Positions 42,220 through 52,323 of a stretch of DNA of 64,000 nucleotides are shown piece after piece. The translations under genes and the position numbers were made by a program. The stretch is from an uncultured Porphyromonadaceae bacterium (GTDB lineage Bacteria; Bacteroidota; Bacteroidia; Bacteroidales; Muribaculaceae). The notes under the pieces are model-generated. The model ran no database searches, was not told where the DNA came from, and saw only the letters and a list, made by a program, of their open reading frames with translations. The DNA lies in assembly GCA_900550395.1 (NCBI GenBank), contig URSD01000004.1, positions 1 to 64,000 on the forward strand, given 5' to 3'. How positions within the stretch are numbered: the stretch's first letter is position 1; each line of letters starts with the position of its first letter.

Positions 42220-44298
42220 ATGAAACAAATTGTATGGATAGCCCTATTGCTGCTTGCTGTACTGCAATGCCACGCACGGTACGAATTCAAAGCGCCGCTT
42301 TATGGTGCGGCCTATTACCATGAATATATGCCGTATAATCGCCTTGACAAGGATATAGCTATGATGAAAGAAGCCGGCCTCTCGGTTGTGCGCGTCGGCG
42401 AATCCTCATGGGGACTGTTTGAACCGCAGGAAGGTAAGTTTGGATTTGAATGGATGGATACCATAATGGATAAGTTTCATACGGCCGGCATAAAGGTGAT
42501 TCTGGGAACCCCGACGTATTCTATTCCGGCATGGCTGGCCGACAAGCATCCGGAAGTCCTTTCGGAGAAAATTAACGGAGAGAAGTCGCATTACGGCATA
42601 CGTCAGAATATGGATTTTACCAATCCTACGTATAAATTCTATTGTGAGCGTATAATACGTAAGATGATGGAACGTTACGCAGGGCATCCCGCCGTAATCG
42701 GTTATCAGGTGGATAACGAGCTTGAGGCAAGAGGTGTGAACAACCGGGATTATTTCATAGGATTCAGAAACTACGTCAAAGACAAGTTTCGGGGCGATCT
42801 CGATTCGCTTACTAAAGAATGGGGCATGAACTACTGGGGGATGAATATACACACCTGGGAGGAATTTTACGGGCGCGACGGCGTGACAAATCCGTCGTAT
42901 AAGAACGAATGGGAACGTTACAACCGCAAGCAGATAGCCGATTTTCTTAATTGGCAATGCGATATCGTCAACGAATACAAGCGGCCCGATCAGTTTGTCA
43001 CCCATTGCTTTATGCCGGCATTCCATAATGTCGACCAGGTGGAATCGTTCCGGCAGATGGAGTATCCGGCCATAAATGTGTATCATGGCGTTCAGGACGG
43101 CCAGGACGGCCAGCTGATAGCTTATGCAGGCGATTTCATGAGGGCTGTGGCCGATAACAATTATCTTATAACGGAGACAAACGCGCAGGGCACCGGCTGG
43201 GATGCCAAAGGTCAATACCCGCCCTACGACAATCAGCTGCGGCAGAACGTTTATTCCCACTACTCTTCCGGCGCCAATATGGTCGAGTACTGGCACTGGT
43301 CAACGCTTCACTACGGACAAGAGACCTATTGGCGCGGAGTTCTGGGCCACGATCTTGAGCCTAACCGTGTGTACCGCGAGTTTCAGCGGACGGCAAAGGA
43401 GCTTGAGAGGATAGGCAGGGATATCGTGAATCTCAGAAAAAACAATAAGGTGGCTATTCTGTACAGCCATGATTCGCACCATGCGCTCACGTTCATGCCA
43501 TATGCCCAGGGCGGAGGTTATCCTACCGATGTCAATTATCCCGTGCATTTAGCTCATAAGGCGCTGTATATGCAGAATATCGAGACCGATATACTACCGT
43601 GCGACAGCCGGAGCATGCGTGATTTCAGCAAGTACTCCATGCTGGTTGTGCCTCCGCTTTATGTCGCGGATGACAGCCTGCTCGTGGCAATAGATGACTT
43701 TGTCCGAAAGGGCGGAACGGTAGTGATGATGTGCAAGAGCGCATATTGCAATGAGCATTCGGCGGTACGTCCGGTTTGTGCTCCCGGTCCTCTCCGCAAG
43801 GCGTGCGGTTTCTATTACCAGGAGTATTCTACAATCGGAAACATGAGGCTCGCAGACAATGCATTCGGATTGGGTGATTCCAACAGCATCGGAACGTGGT
43901 ACGAGTTCATCATACCTGAAACCGCCACGCCTCTGGCATATGTCGACCATCCGTTCTTCGGCCAATGGCCGGCTGTTACGGTAAATAATTACGGCAAAGG
44001 CAAACTGTATTACATCGGTACTTATCCGTCGCAGCAACTGATGGATGAAATAGTCAGAAAAGCCGCCGTGGAGAAGGGACTGATTGCTGCGGATACATAT
44101 AAATTCCCTGTTATAATCAAGTCCGGCATCAATGGTATGGGAAAAAAGATAAATTATATCTTCAATTACAGCGGCAATCCTGTTGAGGTTGTCTATGACA
44201 AAGGACGGTCCGTCGAAATCCTTTCGGGTCGGGAAGTGTGCCCGGGTGACACTATTGCAATAGGAGCCTGGGATGAAGTGATTCTGCGTGAGAAATAA
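42220..44298 (+). CDS. Beta-galactosidase, glycoside hydrolase family 42
   Basis: A 692-residue secreted GH42 enzyme. After a signal peptide (MKQIVWIALLLLAVLQCHA), the TIM barrel opens with YGAAYYHEYMPYNRLDKDI and VVRVGESSWGLFEP. The acid/base is Glu167 in QVDNELEARG and the nucleophile Glu319 in LITETNAQGTGWDAKG. The A4-type trimerisation domain follows (VAILYSHDSHHALTF, VVPPLYVADDSLLVAIDDFV). A second beta-galactosidase of a different family next to the GH2 enzyme suggests two galactosyl linkages in the substrate. A small hairpin (GCTCTG-AGC-CAGAGC, 42170-42184) lies in the gap upstream. Confidence 0.9.
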   Translation: MKQIVWIALLLLAVLQCHARYEFKAPLYGAAYYHEYMPYNRLDKDIAMMKEAGLSVVRVGESSWGLFEPQEGKFGFEWMDTIMDKFHTAGIKVILGTPTYSIPAWLADKHPEVLSEKINGEKSHYGIRQNMDFTNPTYKFYCERIIRKMMERYAGHPAVIGYQVDNELEARGVNNRDYFIGFRNYVKDKFRGDLDSLTKEWGMNYWGMNIHTWEEFYGRDGVTNPSYKNEWERYNRKQIADFLNWQCDIVNEYKRPDQFVTHCFMPAFHNVDQVESFRQMEYPAINVYHGVQDGQDGQLIAYAGDFMRAVADNNYLITETNAQGTGWDAKGQYPPYDNQLRQNVYSHYSSGANMVEYWHWSTLHYGQETYWRGVLGHDLEPNRVYREFQRTAKELERIGRDIVNLRKNNKVAILYSHDSHHALTFMPYAQGGGYPTDVNYPVHLAHKALYMQNIETDILPCDSRSMRDFSKYSMLVVPPLYVADDSLLVAIDDFVRKGGTVVMMCKSAYCNEHSAVRPVCAPGPLRKACGFYYQEYSTIGNMRLADNAFGLGDSNSIGTWYEFIIPETATPLAYVDHPFFGQWPAVTVNNYGKGKLYYIGTYPSQQLMDEIVRKAAVEKGLIAADTYKFPVIIKSGINGMGKKINYIFNYSGNPVEVVYDKGRSVEILSGREVCPGDTIAIGAWDEVILREK

Positions 44299-44332
44299 AC
44301 GGACAGATAGAACTATAAATAAAGATTAGTCC

Positions 44333-45769
44333 ATGAAATTGTTTTTATTGTGCGGAGCCGCTGCGCTGACGGCCGTTGTCGCGCGGGCGGAGGTCGTTAT
44401 GCCCGATATTTTCAGTGATAATATGATGTTGCAGCAGCAGTCCGACGTACGTATTTGGGGGTGGTGCACTCCCGGGGCGTCGGTTGTTGTCAACCCGGGA
44501 TGGAGTGAGGTTTCCTATTCAGCCACGGCCGGGAAAGATGGTCGTTGGGACACTGTTGTCGCCACCCCCGAGGCGTCCTACACCCCGTGGACAATCACCG
44601 TCAGCGGCGATGCCTCCGAGATCAGACTTGAGAATGTGCTCGTAGGTGAGGTGTGGTTGTGTTCCGGACAGTCCAATATGGAAATGCCTTTGAACGGCTT
44701 CTGGTGTCAGCCAGTGGAGAATGCCGGCAAGGCCATAGCCTACGCCGGCCGATATCCCGGCGTGCGAGTCGCTACGGTGGAGCGAAAGGGCGATTATGAG
44801 CCTCAGACACGTGCGGCCGGCAAATGGCTTGAGAGTAAGCCTGAGAATGCCGGCGATTTTTCGGCCGTGGCCTATTTTTTCGCACGTTCTCTCAATGATA
44901 TACTCGGTATACCCGTAGGAGTGATAAACTGTTCGCTTGGAGGCAGCAAGGTCGAGGGATGGATGCCGAAGTGGAAACTCGACGAATACCCTGACTGTGA
45001 CGTCGAGAAAGAGAAAGCTACGCCCGATTCTGTACTGCACTTGTGGGAGCGTATCAATATTATGTACAATGCTATGCTGAATCCTATTAAGGGCTATACC
45101 GTGAAGGGCTTTTTGTGGAATCAGGGAGAAGCCAATGTTGGCGCTCATCTTCAGTATCCGCAACGTCTCGCCGATATGGTGAAAATATGGCGCGACGAGT
45201 GGAATCAAGGCCAGCTGCCGTTCTATTATGTAGAGATTCCGGCATGGAGTTATGGCAATCCCGACGGCTCGATTGCAGCTCTGCTCCGCGAAGCCCAGCA
45301 TAAGGCGACCGATATGATTCCGAACAGCGGTTTTGTATCAACCACGGATCTTATCTATCCTTATGAGATTGATGATATCCATGGCTCTAAAAAGGAAGAG
45401 ATTGGCGAGCGCCTCGCATTCATGGCTTCAGGCCGGACTTACGGCGTGAAGGGGATGCCCGACGGTTACCCGTGTTATAAATCGGTCGAGCTGTCCGGCA
45501 ACAGGGCTGTGATACATCTTGACAATATTACAAATGGACTCACTCCTAATGGTGAGCTGGAAGGGTTTGAGGTGGCAGGTGCCGACAGGAAGTTTTATCC
45601 GGCGAAGGCGCGGGAACTGAGATATTGTAGGGCAATAGAGGTATCTTCCGACGATGTGGCCGACATCAGGGCCGTAAGATATTGTTTCCGGAACTTCTCT
45701 ATTGGCCGTGTGCATAATCTTGTGGGACTGCCTCTTGTGCCTTTCCGCACTGACGACTGGGCTGAATGA
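44333..45769 (+). CDS. SASA-type carbohydrate acetylesterase
   Basis: A 478-residue secreted SGNH-type esterase of the sialate O-acetylesterase-like family. A signal peptide (MKLFLLCGAAALTAVVARA) is followed by SDNMMLQQQSDVRIWGWCTP and the serine motif WLCSGQSNMEMP with Ser114. GVINCSLGGSKVEGWMP gives the oxyanion glycine block, and FLWNQGEANVGAHLQYPQRL the GxxN/W-NQGE element; a histidine in YPYEIDDIHGSKKEEIGERL completes the triad. Related CE20 enzymes remove acetyl groups from galactose of xyloglucan. In this operon, removal of acetyl groups before beta-galactosidase action is the natural role, by inference. Confidence 0.85.
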   Translation: MKLFLLCGAAALTAVVARAEVVMPDIFSDNMMLQQQSDVRIWGWCTPGASVVVNPGWSEVSYSATAGKDGRWDTVVATPEASYTPWTITVSGDASEIRLENVLVGEVWLCSGQSNMEMPLNGFWCQPVENAGKAIAYAGRYPGVRVATVERKGDYEPQTRAAGKWLESKPENAGDFSAVAYFFARSLNDILGIPVGVINCSLGGSKVEGWMPKWKLDEYPDCDVEKEKATPDSVLHLWERINIMYNAMLNPIKGYTVKGFLWNQGEANVGAHLQYPQRLADMVKIWRDEWNQGQLPFYYVEIPAWSYGNPDGSIAALLREAQHKATDMIPNSGFVSTTDLIYPYEIDDIHGSKKEEIGERLAFMASGRTYGVKGMPDGYPCYKSVELSGNRAVIHLDNITNGLTPNGELEGFEVAGADRKFYPAKARELRYCRAIEVSSDDVADIRAVRYCFRNFSIGRVHNLVGLPLVPFRTDDWAE

Positions 45770-45892
45770 CAAGGAGGCGGTTTATTGCCGTTAACATTGC
45801 TTTACTGTTTTTATAACAATTTTAGCTCTTTGATACTGTCTGTTGTGCGCCTAACTTCAACAAATTTTATGTGGCAACGGACATTTAATCTC

Positions 45893-45900
45893 TAATTTTG
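45893..45900 (+). promoter_or_regulatory. Possible internal -7 box before susC
   Basis: TAATTTTG fits TAnnTTTG and lies 57 bases before the susC start in a 188-base gap, so susC-susD-SGBP-GH5 may have their own promoter. Confidence 0.45.
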
Positions 45901-45957
45901 TCGAGCTGACTGAGAATATTAACCCAATCAAATAACTTAGCCTTAAATCTATGAACA

Positions 45958-48900
45958 ATGATTAATCGGATTTTGCGAAAAACGATTGTTCGCATCAGCG
46001 AAACAGTTGTGATGCTATGCCTTTTGCTGCCTGCCATGTCACTGCAGGCGATGGCTGCGTCAAAGATTTCTGTTTCCGGCACCGTTACGTCACAAATTGA
46101 GGACGAACCTCTTGCCGGAGCCAGCGTGAGAATTAAGGGTACGTCCTTGAGCGTGACTACCGATGTTGACGGAAAGTATGAGATTCTTGCCGAAAAAGGG
46201 CAGGTGCTGCAATTTTCTTATATCGGCTACAAGTCTAAGGAAGTAACGATAGACCGTAACGTCATCAATGTGGCTCTGGATGAGGACCGCACGCTGCTTG
46301 ACGATGTGGTAGTAGTCGGATATGGCACGATGAAGCGCAGCGATATCACCGGTTCGGTGGTTTCGGTGGGCGCTGATGAAATCAAGAAGACTATTGTCAC
46401 ATCCGTCGACCAGGCTCTTCAAGGACGAGCTGCCGGTGTGCAGGTGACTCAGAACTCCGGCTCGCCTGGCGGTGGCATATCGGTCGCTATCCGTGGTGTC
46501 AACTCTCTTAATGGTAACGAACCTCTTTATGTTATTGACGGCGTGGCCGTGGATGGAAAGTCATCCGACGGCAAGACGTCTGCGCTGTCTACGGTCAACC
46601 CTTCCGACATCATGTCCATTGAGGTTCTCAAGGATGCATCCGCCACAGCTATCTATGGCTCGCGGGCATCCAACGGTGTGGTGCTCATCACCACCCGGCA
46701 TGGACAGGCCGGCAAGACTCGTGTTACCTACGAGGGATACTATGCGCTGCAGCAGATTCCGAAGCGGTTGAAGACAATGAATCTCCGCCAATACGCACAG
46801 CTTTATAATGAGCGCGTGGAGGTGCTTGGATGGGGCGAGCGTGAGGAGTTTGCAGACCCGTCTGTGCTTGGCGACGGTACAGACTGGCAGAAAGAAATCT
46901 TCGGTAATGCCGGCATGTGGAACCATCAGGTATCCGTCAGCGGCGGTACGGAATCTACGCAGTTCCTTGTAAGCGGCAGCTATACCGACCAGAAAGGTAT
47001 TGCTGTAGGCTCGGGATTCGAGCGTTTCACCGCCCGTATCAATGTGGACACCAAAATCACCAAGTGGCTTCAGATTGGAGCCCAGTCTTCGCTTTCACAT
47101 ACCAAGCGCAACAACACTATCGACGATAACGGTGTCATTCAGACGGCTCTGCGTCAGTTGCCCGAAGTGCCGGCCCGCAATCCCGACGGCTCATGGGGCT
47201 ATCAGGAGAACAACCAGCTGGGCATTTACTATACCAATCCCTTGGCTGACGCTCTCACGCGTACCAACTACAACAAAGGTCTTCAGGCTATGGTAAATGC
47301 CTATGCCAACGTGACTCTGCTTCCCGGACTCACAGCACGCGTAGAGTACGGCGGCACATTTGATTATGGCAACTGGTATTTCTTCCAGCCTGAGATGACC
47401 ATAGGTCAGTTCACGCAGAACAGCAATAGTCAGCGTCAGTCCTCCAATAGCCGTTACACCAGCTTCAAGCAGTATATCACATACATGAGGGATTTCGGCA
47501 AGCATGGCATCAACATCATGGCCGGCCATGAATCTCAGGAGTCGAAGTGGGAAAACCTTTCTGCTTCACGTCAAGGCTATCTGTTCAACAATGTGACATC
47601 CATCAACGTCGGTGACTTGAAAACAGCCTCCAATGGCAGCGGCAGCGGATGCTTTGCCATAGAGTCATATTATGGTCGTCTAAATTATAACTTTGACAAC
47701 CGTTATCTCTTCACCGCTACTCTGCGTGCCGACGGTTCTTCTGCATTCGGCCCCGACAACCGGTGGGGCTGGTTCCCGTCAGTTGCTCTTGCATGGCGAA
47801 TGAAGAACGAATCATTCCTGAAGAAAGTAGATTGGCTCTCCGATGCCAAGTTACGTCTTGGCTGGGGCCTTGTGGGCAATCAGAACGCAGGCAACTACGC
47901 TTACGGATCCACAATGACTACCTGGGCCACAGCGTGGGGCTCCGGTTTCGCGCCCGGCAATTTTGCCAACAGCAAGCTGAAATGGGAGGAAACGCACTCC
48001 TATAACATAGGTCTTGACCTCGCCATGTTCAACAATCGTGTGGAGTTCATCTTTGACGCTTATCTGAAGAATACCGACAATCTCCTTATGCAGGCTGCCC
48101 TTCCGGCTTACATAAGCGGAGTCATAGCCTCTCCTTGGGTGAATACCGGCGAGATGCGCAACAAAGGTTTTGAATTCACTCTCAACACGGTCAATATCTC
48201 CAACCGAGACCTTACATGGACCTCGGGCCTGACCTTCTCGCTCAACCGCAACAAGGTACTCAAGCTTTATACCGAGAGCACAGGCATTCAGGGTAAAATC
48301 GGCAACGATGTATTCACTTATACCACTGTCGGCAACCCTGTGGCCCAGTTCTACGGCTATAAGGTAATCGGCATGTTCGAGAAAGAGAGCGACTTCTACA
48401 AAAAAGATGCCAACGGCGATTTTATCCTTGACGCTTCCGGCAACCGCCAGTTCGTGGCTATCCCTGAAAACAAAGAAATAAAGTATGGTACGGGCGTGTG
48501 GTATGGCGACTACATTTATGAGGACCTTAACGATGATGGCGTCATCGACGAGAAAGACCGCACCTATATCGGTAATCCCGAGCCCAAATTCTCTTTCGGT
48601 TTCAACAATACCATAACCTGGAAGGGATTCGACTTCAACCTGTTCCTTACCGGCTCGGTAGGTAACGACGGCTACAACTATTTGCTTCAGGAACAGAGCG
48701 ACCCTGCCAACCGTTGGTCGACACTCGCCTCTGTGTGTGATTTTACAAAGGTAGGACTTATCGATCCTGACGGAGAACGCACTCTTGACAACATGTATGT
48801 TACCAATCCCGGTGCATCCACATATCGTATCGATCAGGCGGCATCCAATCAGAATTCACGCACGAGCAACGTTTATGTCGAAGATGCCTCTTACCTGCGC

Positions 48901-49131
48901 ATCAAGAACCTTTCGCTCGGATACACTCTGCCTGCGTCGTTCACCCGCAAATTCAGTGTTGAGTCGCTGCGTGTGTACTGCAATATACAGAATCTGTACA
49001 CATTCACGAAGTACAAAGGATATGATCCGGAAATCGGTGCCTATAATCAGCAGGTGCTTCTGCGCGGCATAGACTACGCGCGTTATCCCTCACAGCGTAT
49101 GTTCACCTTTGGCCTGAATCTCAGCCTATAA
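45958..49131 (+). CDS. SusC-like TonB-dependent outer-membrane transporter
   Basis: Imports oligosaccharides across the outer membrane with TonB energy. The 1057 residues start at 45958 with a long signal peptide, then the carboxypeptidase-like domain (ISVSGTVTSQIEDEPLAGAS), the TonB-box-like DDVVVVGYGTMKRSDITGS, a plug (GRAAGVQVTQNSGSPGGGIS, ALYVIDGV-type PLYVIDGVAVDG, VLKDASATAIYGSRASNGVV) and a 22-strand barrel ending FGLNLSL. A three-codon ATG frame (MNND) at 45951 precedes it and may couple translation. It pairs with the SusD at 49163. Confidence 0.95.
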   Translation: MINRILRKTIVRISETVVMLCLLLPAMSLQAMAASKISVSGTVTSQIEDEPLAGASVRIKGTSLSVTTDVDGKYEILAEKGQVLQFSYIGYKSKEVTIDRNVINVALDEDRTLLDDVVVVGYGTMKRSDITGSVVSVGADEIKKTIVTSVDQALQGRAAGVQVTQNSGSPGGGISVAIRGVNSLNGNEPLYVIDGVAVDGKSSDGKTSALSTVNPSDIMSIEVLKDASATAIYGSRASNGVVLITTRHGQAGKTRVTYEGYYALQQIPKRLKTMNLRQYAQLYNERVEVLGWGEREEFADPSVLGDGTDWQKEIFGNAGMWNHQVSVSGGTESTQFLVSGSYTDQKGIAVGSGFERFTARINVDTKITKWLQIGAQSSLSHTKRNNTIDDNGVIQTALRQLPEVPARNPDGSWGYQENNQLGIYYTNPLADALTRTNYNKGLQAMVNAYANVTLLPGLTARVEYGGTFDYGNWYFFQPEMTIGQFTQNSNSQRQSSNSRYTSFKQYITYMRDFGKHGINIMAGHESQESKWENLSASRQGYLFNNVTSINVGDLKTASNGSGSGCFAIESYYGRLNYNFDNRYLFTATLRADGSSAFGPDNRWGWFPSVALAWRMKNESFLKKVDWLSDAKLRLGWGLVGNQNAGNYAYGSTMTTWATAWGSGFAPGNFANSKLKWEETHSYNIGLDLAMFNNRVEFIFDAYLKNTDNLLMQAALPAYISGVIASPWVNTGEMRNKGFEFTLNTVNISNRDLTWTSGLTFSLNRNKVLKLYTESTGIQGKIGNDVFTYTTVGNPVAQFYGYKVIGMFEKESDFYKKDANGDFILDASGNRQFVAIPENKEIKYGTGVWYGDYIYEDLNDDGVIDEKDRTYIGNPEPKFSFGFNNTITWKGFDFNLFLTGSVGNDGYNYLLQEQSDPANRWSTLASVCDFTKVGLIDPDGERTLDNMYVTNPGASTYRIDQAASNQNSRTSNVYVEDASYLRIKNLSLGYTLPASFTRKFSVESLRVYCNIQNLYTFTKYKGYDPEIGAYNQQVLLRGIDYARYPSQRMFTFGLNLSL

Positions 49132-49162
49132 TCATTGTCTAACACCAGTTGAATCACATAAC

Positions 49163-50824
49163 ATGAAACTTTCAAAATATATCATCGGGCTGGCCGTACT
49201 GCTTGGCGCCACATCCTGTGGAGATGATTTTCTCAACAAAGTTCCTGACGGAGAATATGTTGAGGACAACTTCTACGCTTCCGATGCCGCTGTCGCCTCT
49301 TCTACGGCGCCGCTATACAATCGAGCTTGGTTTGACTACAACTCCCGCGCCATCTGGATGCTGGGCAGCATGAGAGCCAATGACGTCTACTCGCCGTACA
49401 ATTCGCCGCAGTTCGCCTTGTTCACAGTGGATGCTCTGAATTCCGATCTCGCCAATGCATGGCAGGGACTCTTCTCGGTCGTGACTATGGCAAATGCCAC
49501 ACTGCACAATGTCAGCACCAAGTGTACGGACGATGTTTCGGAGGCTGCCAAAAAAACCGCCATCGCCGAGGCTCGACTGATGAGAGCTTGTGCCTATTAT
49601 TATGCCGTGCATATCTGGGGACCCGTAATCCTGTTTGAGGATAACCAGGAAGTGGTGGACAACCCTGTGCGTCCGCGCAACTACGAGGAGGATGTATTTG
49701 AATTCATCATCCGAGACCTCCAGTATGCCGCCGACAACCTTCCTGAGTCGCCTGCCGCTACCGGCCGTGCTACTTGCTGGAGTGCAAAGGCCATGCTGGC
49801 TAAGACGTATCTCAGCCGTTCGGGCTGGGGCAAGACCGAACGCGATCAGGCTGACCTTGACAAGTGCAAGGAGATTTGCCTTGACATTATCGAGCATAGC
49901 GGAGCACAGCTGATGGACGACTACCATGACTTGTTTAAATATCGCCATAACAACAATATCGAGTCTTTGCTCCAGCTCCAGTGGTACGCTTCCGCCGATG
50001 GCCCCTGGTACGTTAAGAACACCCTTAACTCCGACTTATGCGGCGACTCAAAGATGATGTCGGGCGTTGCTTCGTGGAGCGCCCTTGGTCCCGGAGCCGA
50101 AATGCTCATGCAGTACCGGTATATCGGCAGCAATGGCCAATACAAATGGGAGACTATACGTCGTGATGCCACGTTCGTGACCCCGGGCGTACACTATGAC
50201 TATATCTGCATTGCTGACGGCGGCTATACCTACGATGGTACCTCTTCTATCCTCAAGAAAGGTGTCCCTGGCGGCCCTGACGACGACAATGACGGCCTTG
50301 TGTCCGACATGAACTCTCCGCTTAACACGTATATCGTGCGTCTTGCCAATATATATCTTACCTATACAGAAGCATGTCTCGGCAACAAAGCCTCTATCTC
50401 CGGCAATGAAATACAGTATTTCAATGCTCTGCGCCGTCGTGCAGGTATCGATGAGGTGGCTTCTGTCACTCTTGACGACCTTATACGCGAGAATCGAGTG
50501 GAGTTTTCTCTGGAATATCAGAACTGGTACTATCTGATAGACATCTACAAATGGAAGCCGGAAAAGATGTTGCAGTACTTCAACAGCCAGTACCGCGGTT
50601 ACACCTGGGATAAAATAGAGATAGGCAAGAACCAGGAGATTTCTTTCGTATCCAGCGGCGATGGCTGGAAAACATATGTGGAGACTCCTATCGGACCATT
50701 GGTAGAGCCCGAGATAAAGGCCAACATCACCGAGAGAAGCATATTCCTGCCATATCCCGAAACGGATGTGATTCAGAATCCGCTGCTTAGAGCAGAGCCG
50801 CAACATTACAATTTTAACGACTAA
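49163..50824 (+). CDS. SusD-like surface glycan-binding lipoprotein
   Basis: Lid partner of SusC that captures oligosaccharide at the cell surface. The 553-residue protein has a lipobox ending in Cys19 (LLGATSCGDDFLN) and the SusD tetratricopeptide-like fold: EARLMRACAYYYAVHIWGPV, DNLPESPAATGRATCWSAKA, and the C-terminal RLANIYLTYTEACLGNKAS and RRRAGIDEVASVTLDDLIRE. The final NPLLRAEPQHYNFND resembles the RP-xxN end of the family. It follows susC by 31 bases. Confidence 0.94.
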   Translation: MKLSKYIIGLAVLLGATSCGDDFLNKVPDGEYVEDNFYASDAAVASSTAPLYNRAWFDYNSRAIWMLGSMRANDVYSPYNSPQFALFTVDALNSDLANAWQGLFSVVTMANATLHNVSTKCTDDVSEAAKKTAIAEARLMRACAYYYAVHIWGPVILFEDNQEVVDNPVRPRNYEEDVFEFIIRDLQYAADNLPESPAATGRATCWSAKAMLAKTYLSRSGWGKTERDQADLDKCKEICLDIIEHSGAQLMDDYHDLFKYRHNNNIESLLQLQWYASADGPWYVKNTLNSDLCGDSKMMSGVASWSALGPGAEMLMQYRYIGSNGQYKWETIRRDATFVTPGVHYDYICIADGGYTYDGTSSILKKGVPGGPDDDNDGLVSDMNSPLNTYIVRLANIYLTYTEACLGNKASISGNEIQYFNALRRRAGIDEVASVTLDDLIRENRVEFSLEYQNWYYLIDIYKWKPEKMLQYFNSQYRGYTWDKIEIGKNQEISFVSSGDGWKTYVETPIGPLVEPEIKANITERSIFLPYPETDVIQNPLLRAEPQHYNFND

Positions 50825-50835
50825 TACACCGTATC

Positions 50836-52323
50836 ATGAACAGATTATATATAATGTTGGCTGTATTGCTTGCCAATATCGTAATGCTTTCGCTGCCATC
50901 CTGTACGGACGATGACAACGGAGGCGGTCAGCCGGAGATCGACTGCGTGCGTACTACCGATCCGGAACGTGCCGACTCGACATTCACCGATGCCACCGTG
51001 GGGCAGATGATACTTATCCAGGGTCGGAATCTGAACAATGCCGTTCATGTGTACATCAACGACCAGGATGTATACTTCAACAGTAACTATAATACTTCGA
51101 CCCACCTTATCGTCACCATACCCTCCGACCTCGTTGTCGCAGGCGTCGATGATACTCTGCCCCTTGAAATCAGAGTGGAGACAACCCATGGCACCGCGAC
51201 GTATTCATTCCATGTCATTGCCGGCCTTCCGTCTCTGGAACTGTACAAAGCCGACCTGCCGGTGAATGACGAGGGTATTCCAGAAATGGTGCCCGGACAG
51301 GAGGTGACTCTTGTGGGAGCTTTGCTGCATGAGGTGCAGCACCTCTATGTCACAGACCTTGACACAGTACCACTCTTCGAAATCAACGAATACGCGCTTA
51401 ATGCCGACCGCACCGAGCTCAAACTCAAGATGCCTCTTGACAAGGAGATTCCGGATTATGGTATCTTCATGCTTGAATGCTATGCCGGCAACGCTTACTG
51501 CGGATTCTCCAAATCGCCGATGGCGCCGGAGGTATATGACGTTATTCCGGATATGCCGATTCCGGGCCAGACAGTCGTCATCAGAGGCAAATACCTCACG
51601 AATCTGACTGCGTTGAACCTTGGTGGTGAGATTGCTGTCAATGTTAATGACGTAACAGAGAACGAAACCATGACAGAGCTCAGGTTCACAATGCCCGATC
51701 AGCTGCCCACAAAGGAGGGCTCCAACGGACTTATCTCGATAAGCACGCTTGGTGGTAAGGCTACGGCCCCGTTCTATCGCTATGAACTGATTTTTGAGGA
51801 CTTTGACGGCAACGGTACATCGATGATGTGGCAGTGGGGCACGAATAACGGCTGGGGCGTCAGTGAGCCTGCCGGTTTCACATTCCCCGGAATCTCCGGC
51901 AATGTCCTGAGTTTTGACGGTTCGAATACCGGTTGGTGGAACAATGAATATGTACACGGCAAGGCAATGCCCGAGAGCATTGATGCATCCACACCGCTGG
52001 ATGATATTGAATTCCGCTATGAGGTGTATCTCGTCGAGGATGCCGAACTGACATCCAATATCGGCTTGTTCAATGTGACGGTATCTGTGCCCGTGGCAGA
52101 CGCTGTCGAGGGTAAGTTGCTTCCCGGCCGGTGGATGTCGGTAATCATACCCATGACCCAGTTCGGCGCCGGATTCTCCACATGGGGCGAGCTGGCGGCC
52201 ACCAATAATCTCGATGCCGACAACTTCGTGATATCCCATAACACAAGTGCGGCAGGCAGCATGCACACCGCTTATGATAACTTCCGTTTCTACGTAAAAA
52301 CAGCCATAGACGAAAATGAATAA
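50836..52323 (+). CDS. Surface glycan-binding protein (SGBP-B type)
   Basis: A 495-residue lipoprotein (lipobox MLSLPSCTDDDNGGG, Cys23) made of stacked immunoglobulin-like IPT domains (TVGQMILIQGRNLNNAVHVY, PGQEVTLVGALLHEVQHLYV, PGQTVVIRGKYLTNLTALNL) and a C-terminal binding domain (TSMMWQWGTNNGWGVSEPAG, NTGWWNNEYVHGKAMPES). The tryptophan-rich region is the likely sugar platform. This architecture is that of the second binding protein in xyloglucan and related loci. Its stop overlaps the start of the GH5 gene by eight bases. Confidence 0.85.
   Translation: MNRLYIMLAVLLANIVMLSLPSCTDDDNGGGQPEIDCVRTTDPERADSTFTDATVGQMILIQGRNLNNAVHVYINDQDVYFNSNYNTSTHLIVTIPSDLVVAGVDDTLPLEIRVETTHGTATYSFHVIAGLPSLELYKADLPVNDEGIPEMVPGQEVTLVGALLHEVQHLYVTDLDTVPLFEINEYALNADRTELKLKMPLDKEIPDYGIFMLECYAGNAYCGFSKSPMAPEVYDVIPDMPIPGQTVVIRGKYLTNLTALNLGGEIAVNVNDVTENETMTELRFTMPDQLPTKEGSNGLISISTLGGKATAPFYRYELIFEDFDGNGTSMMWQWGTNNGWGVSEPAGFTFPGISGNVLSFDGSNTGWWNNEYVHGKAMPESIDASTPLDDIEFRYEVYLVEDAELTSNIGLFNVTVSVPVADAVEGKLLPGRWMSVIIPMTQFGAGFSTWGELAATNNLDADNFVISHNTSAAGSMHTAYDNFRFYVKTAIDENE

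Noticed and set aside
45951..45965. Tiny frame MNND ahead of susC as a regulatory leader peptide
   Set aside because: Four codons overlapping the real start; probably just an extra ATG, though a coupling role is possible.
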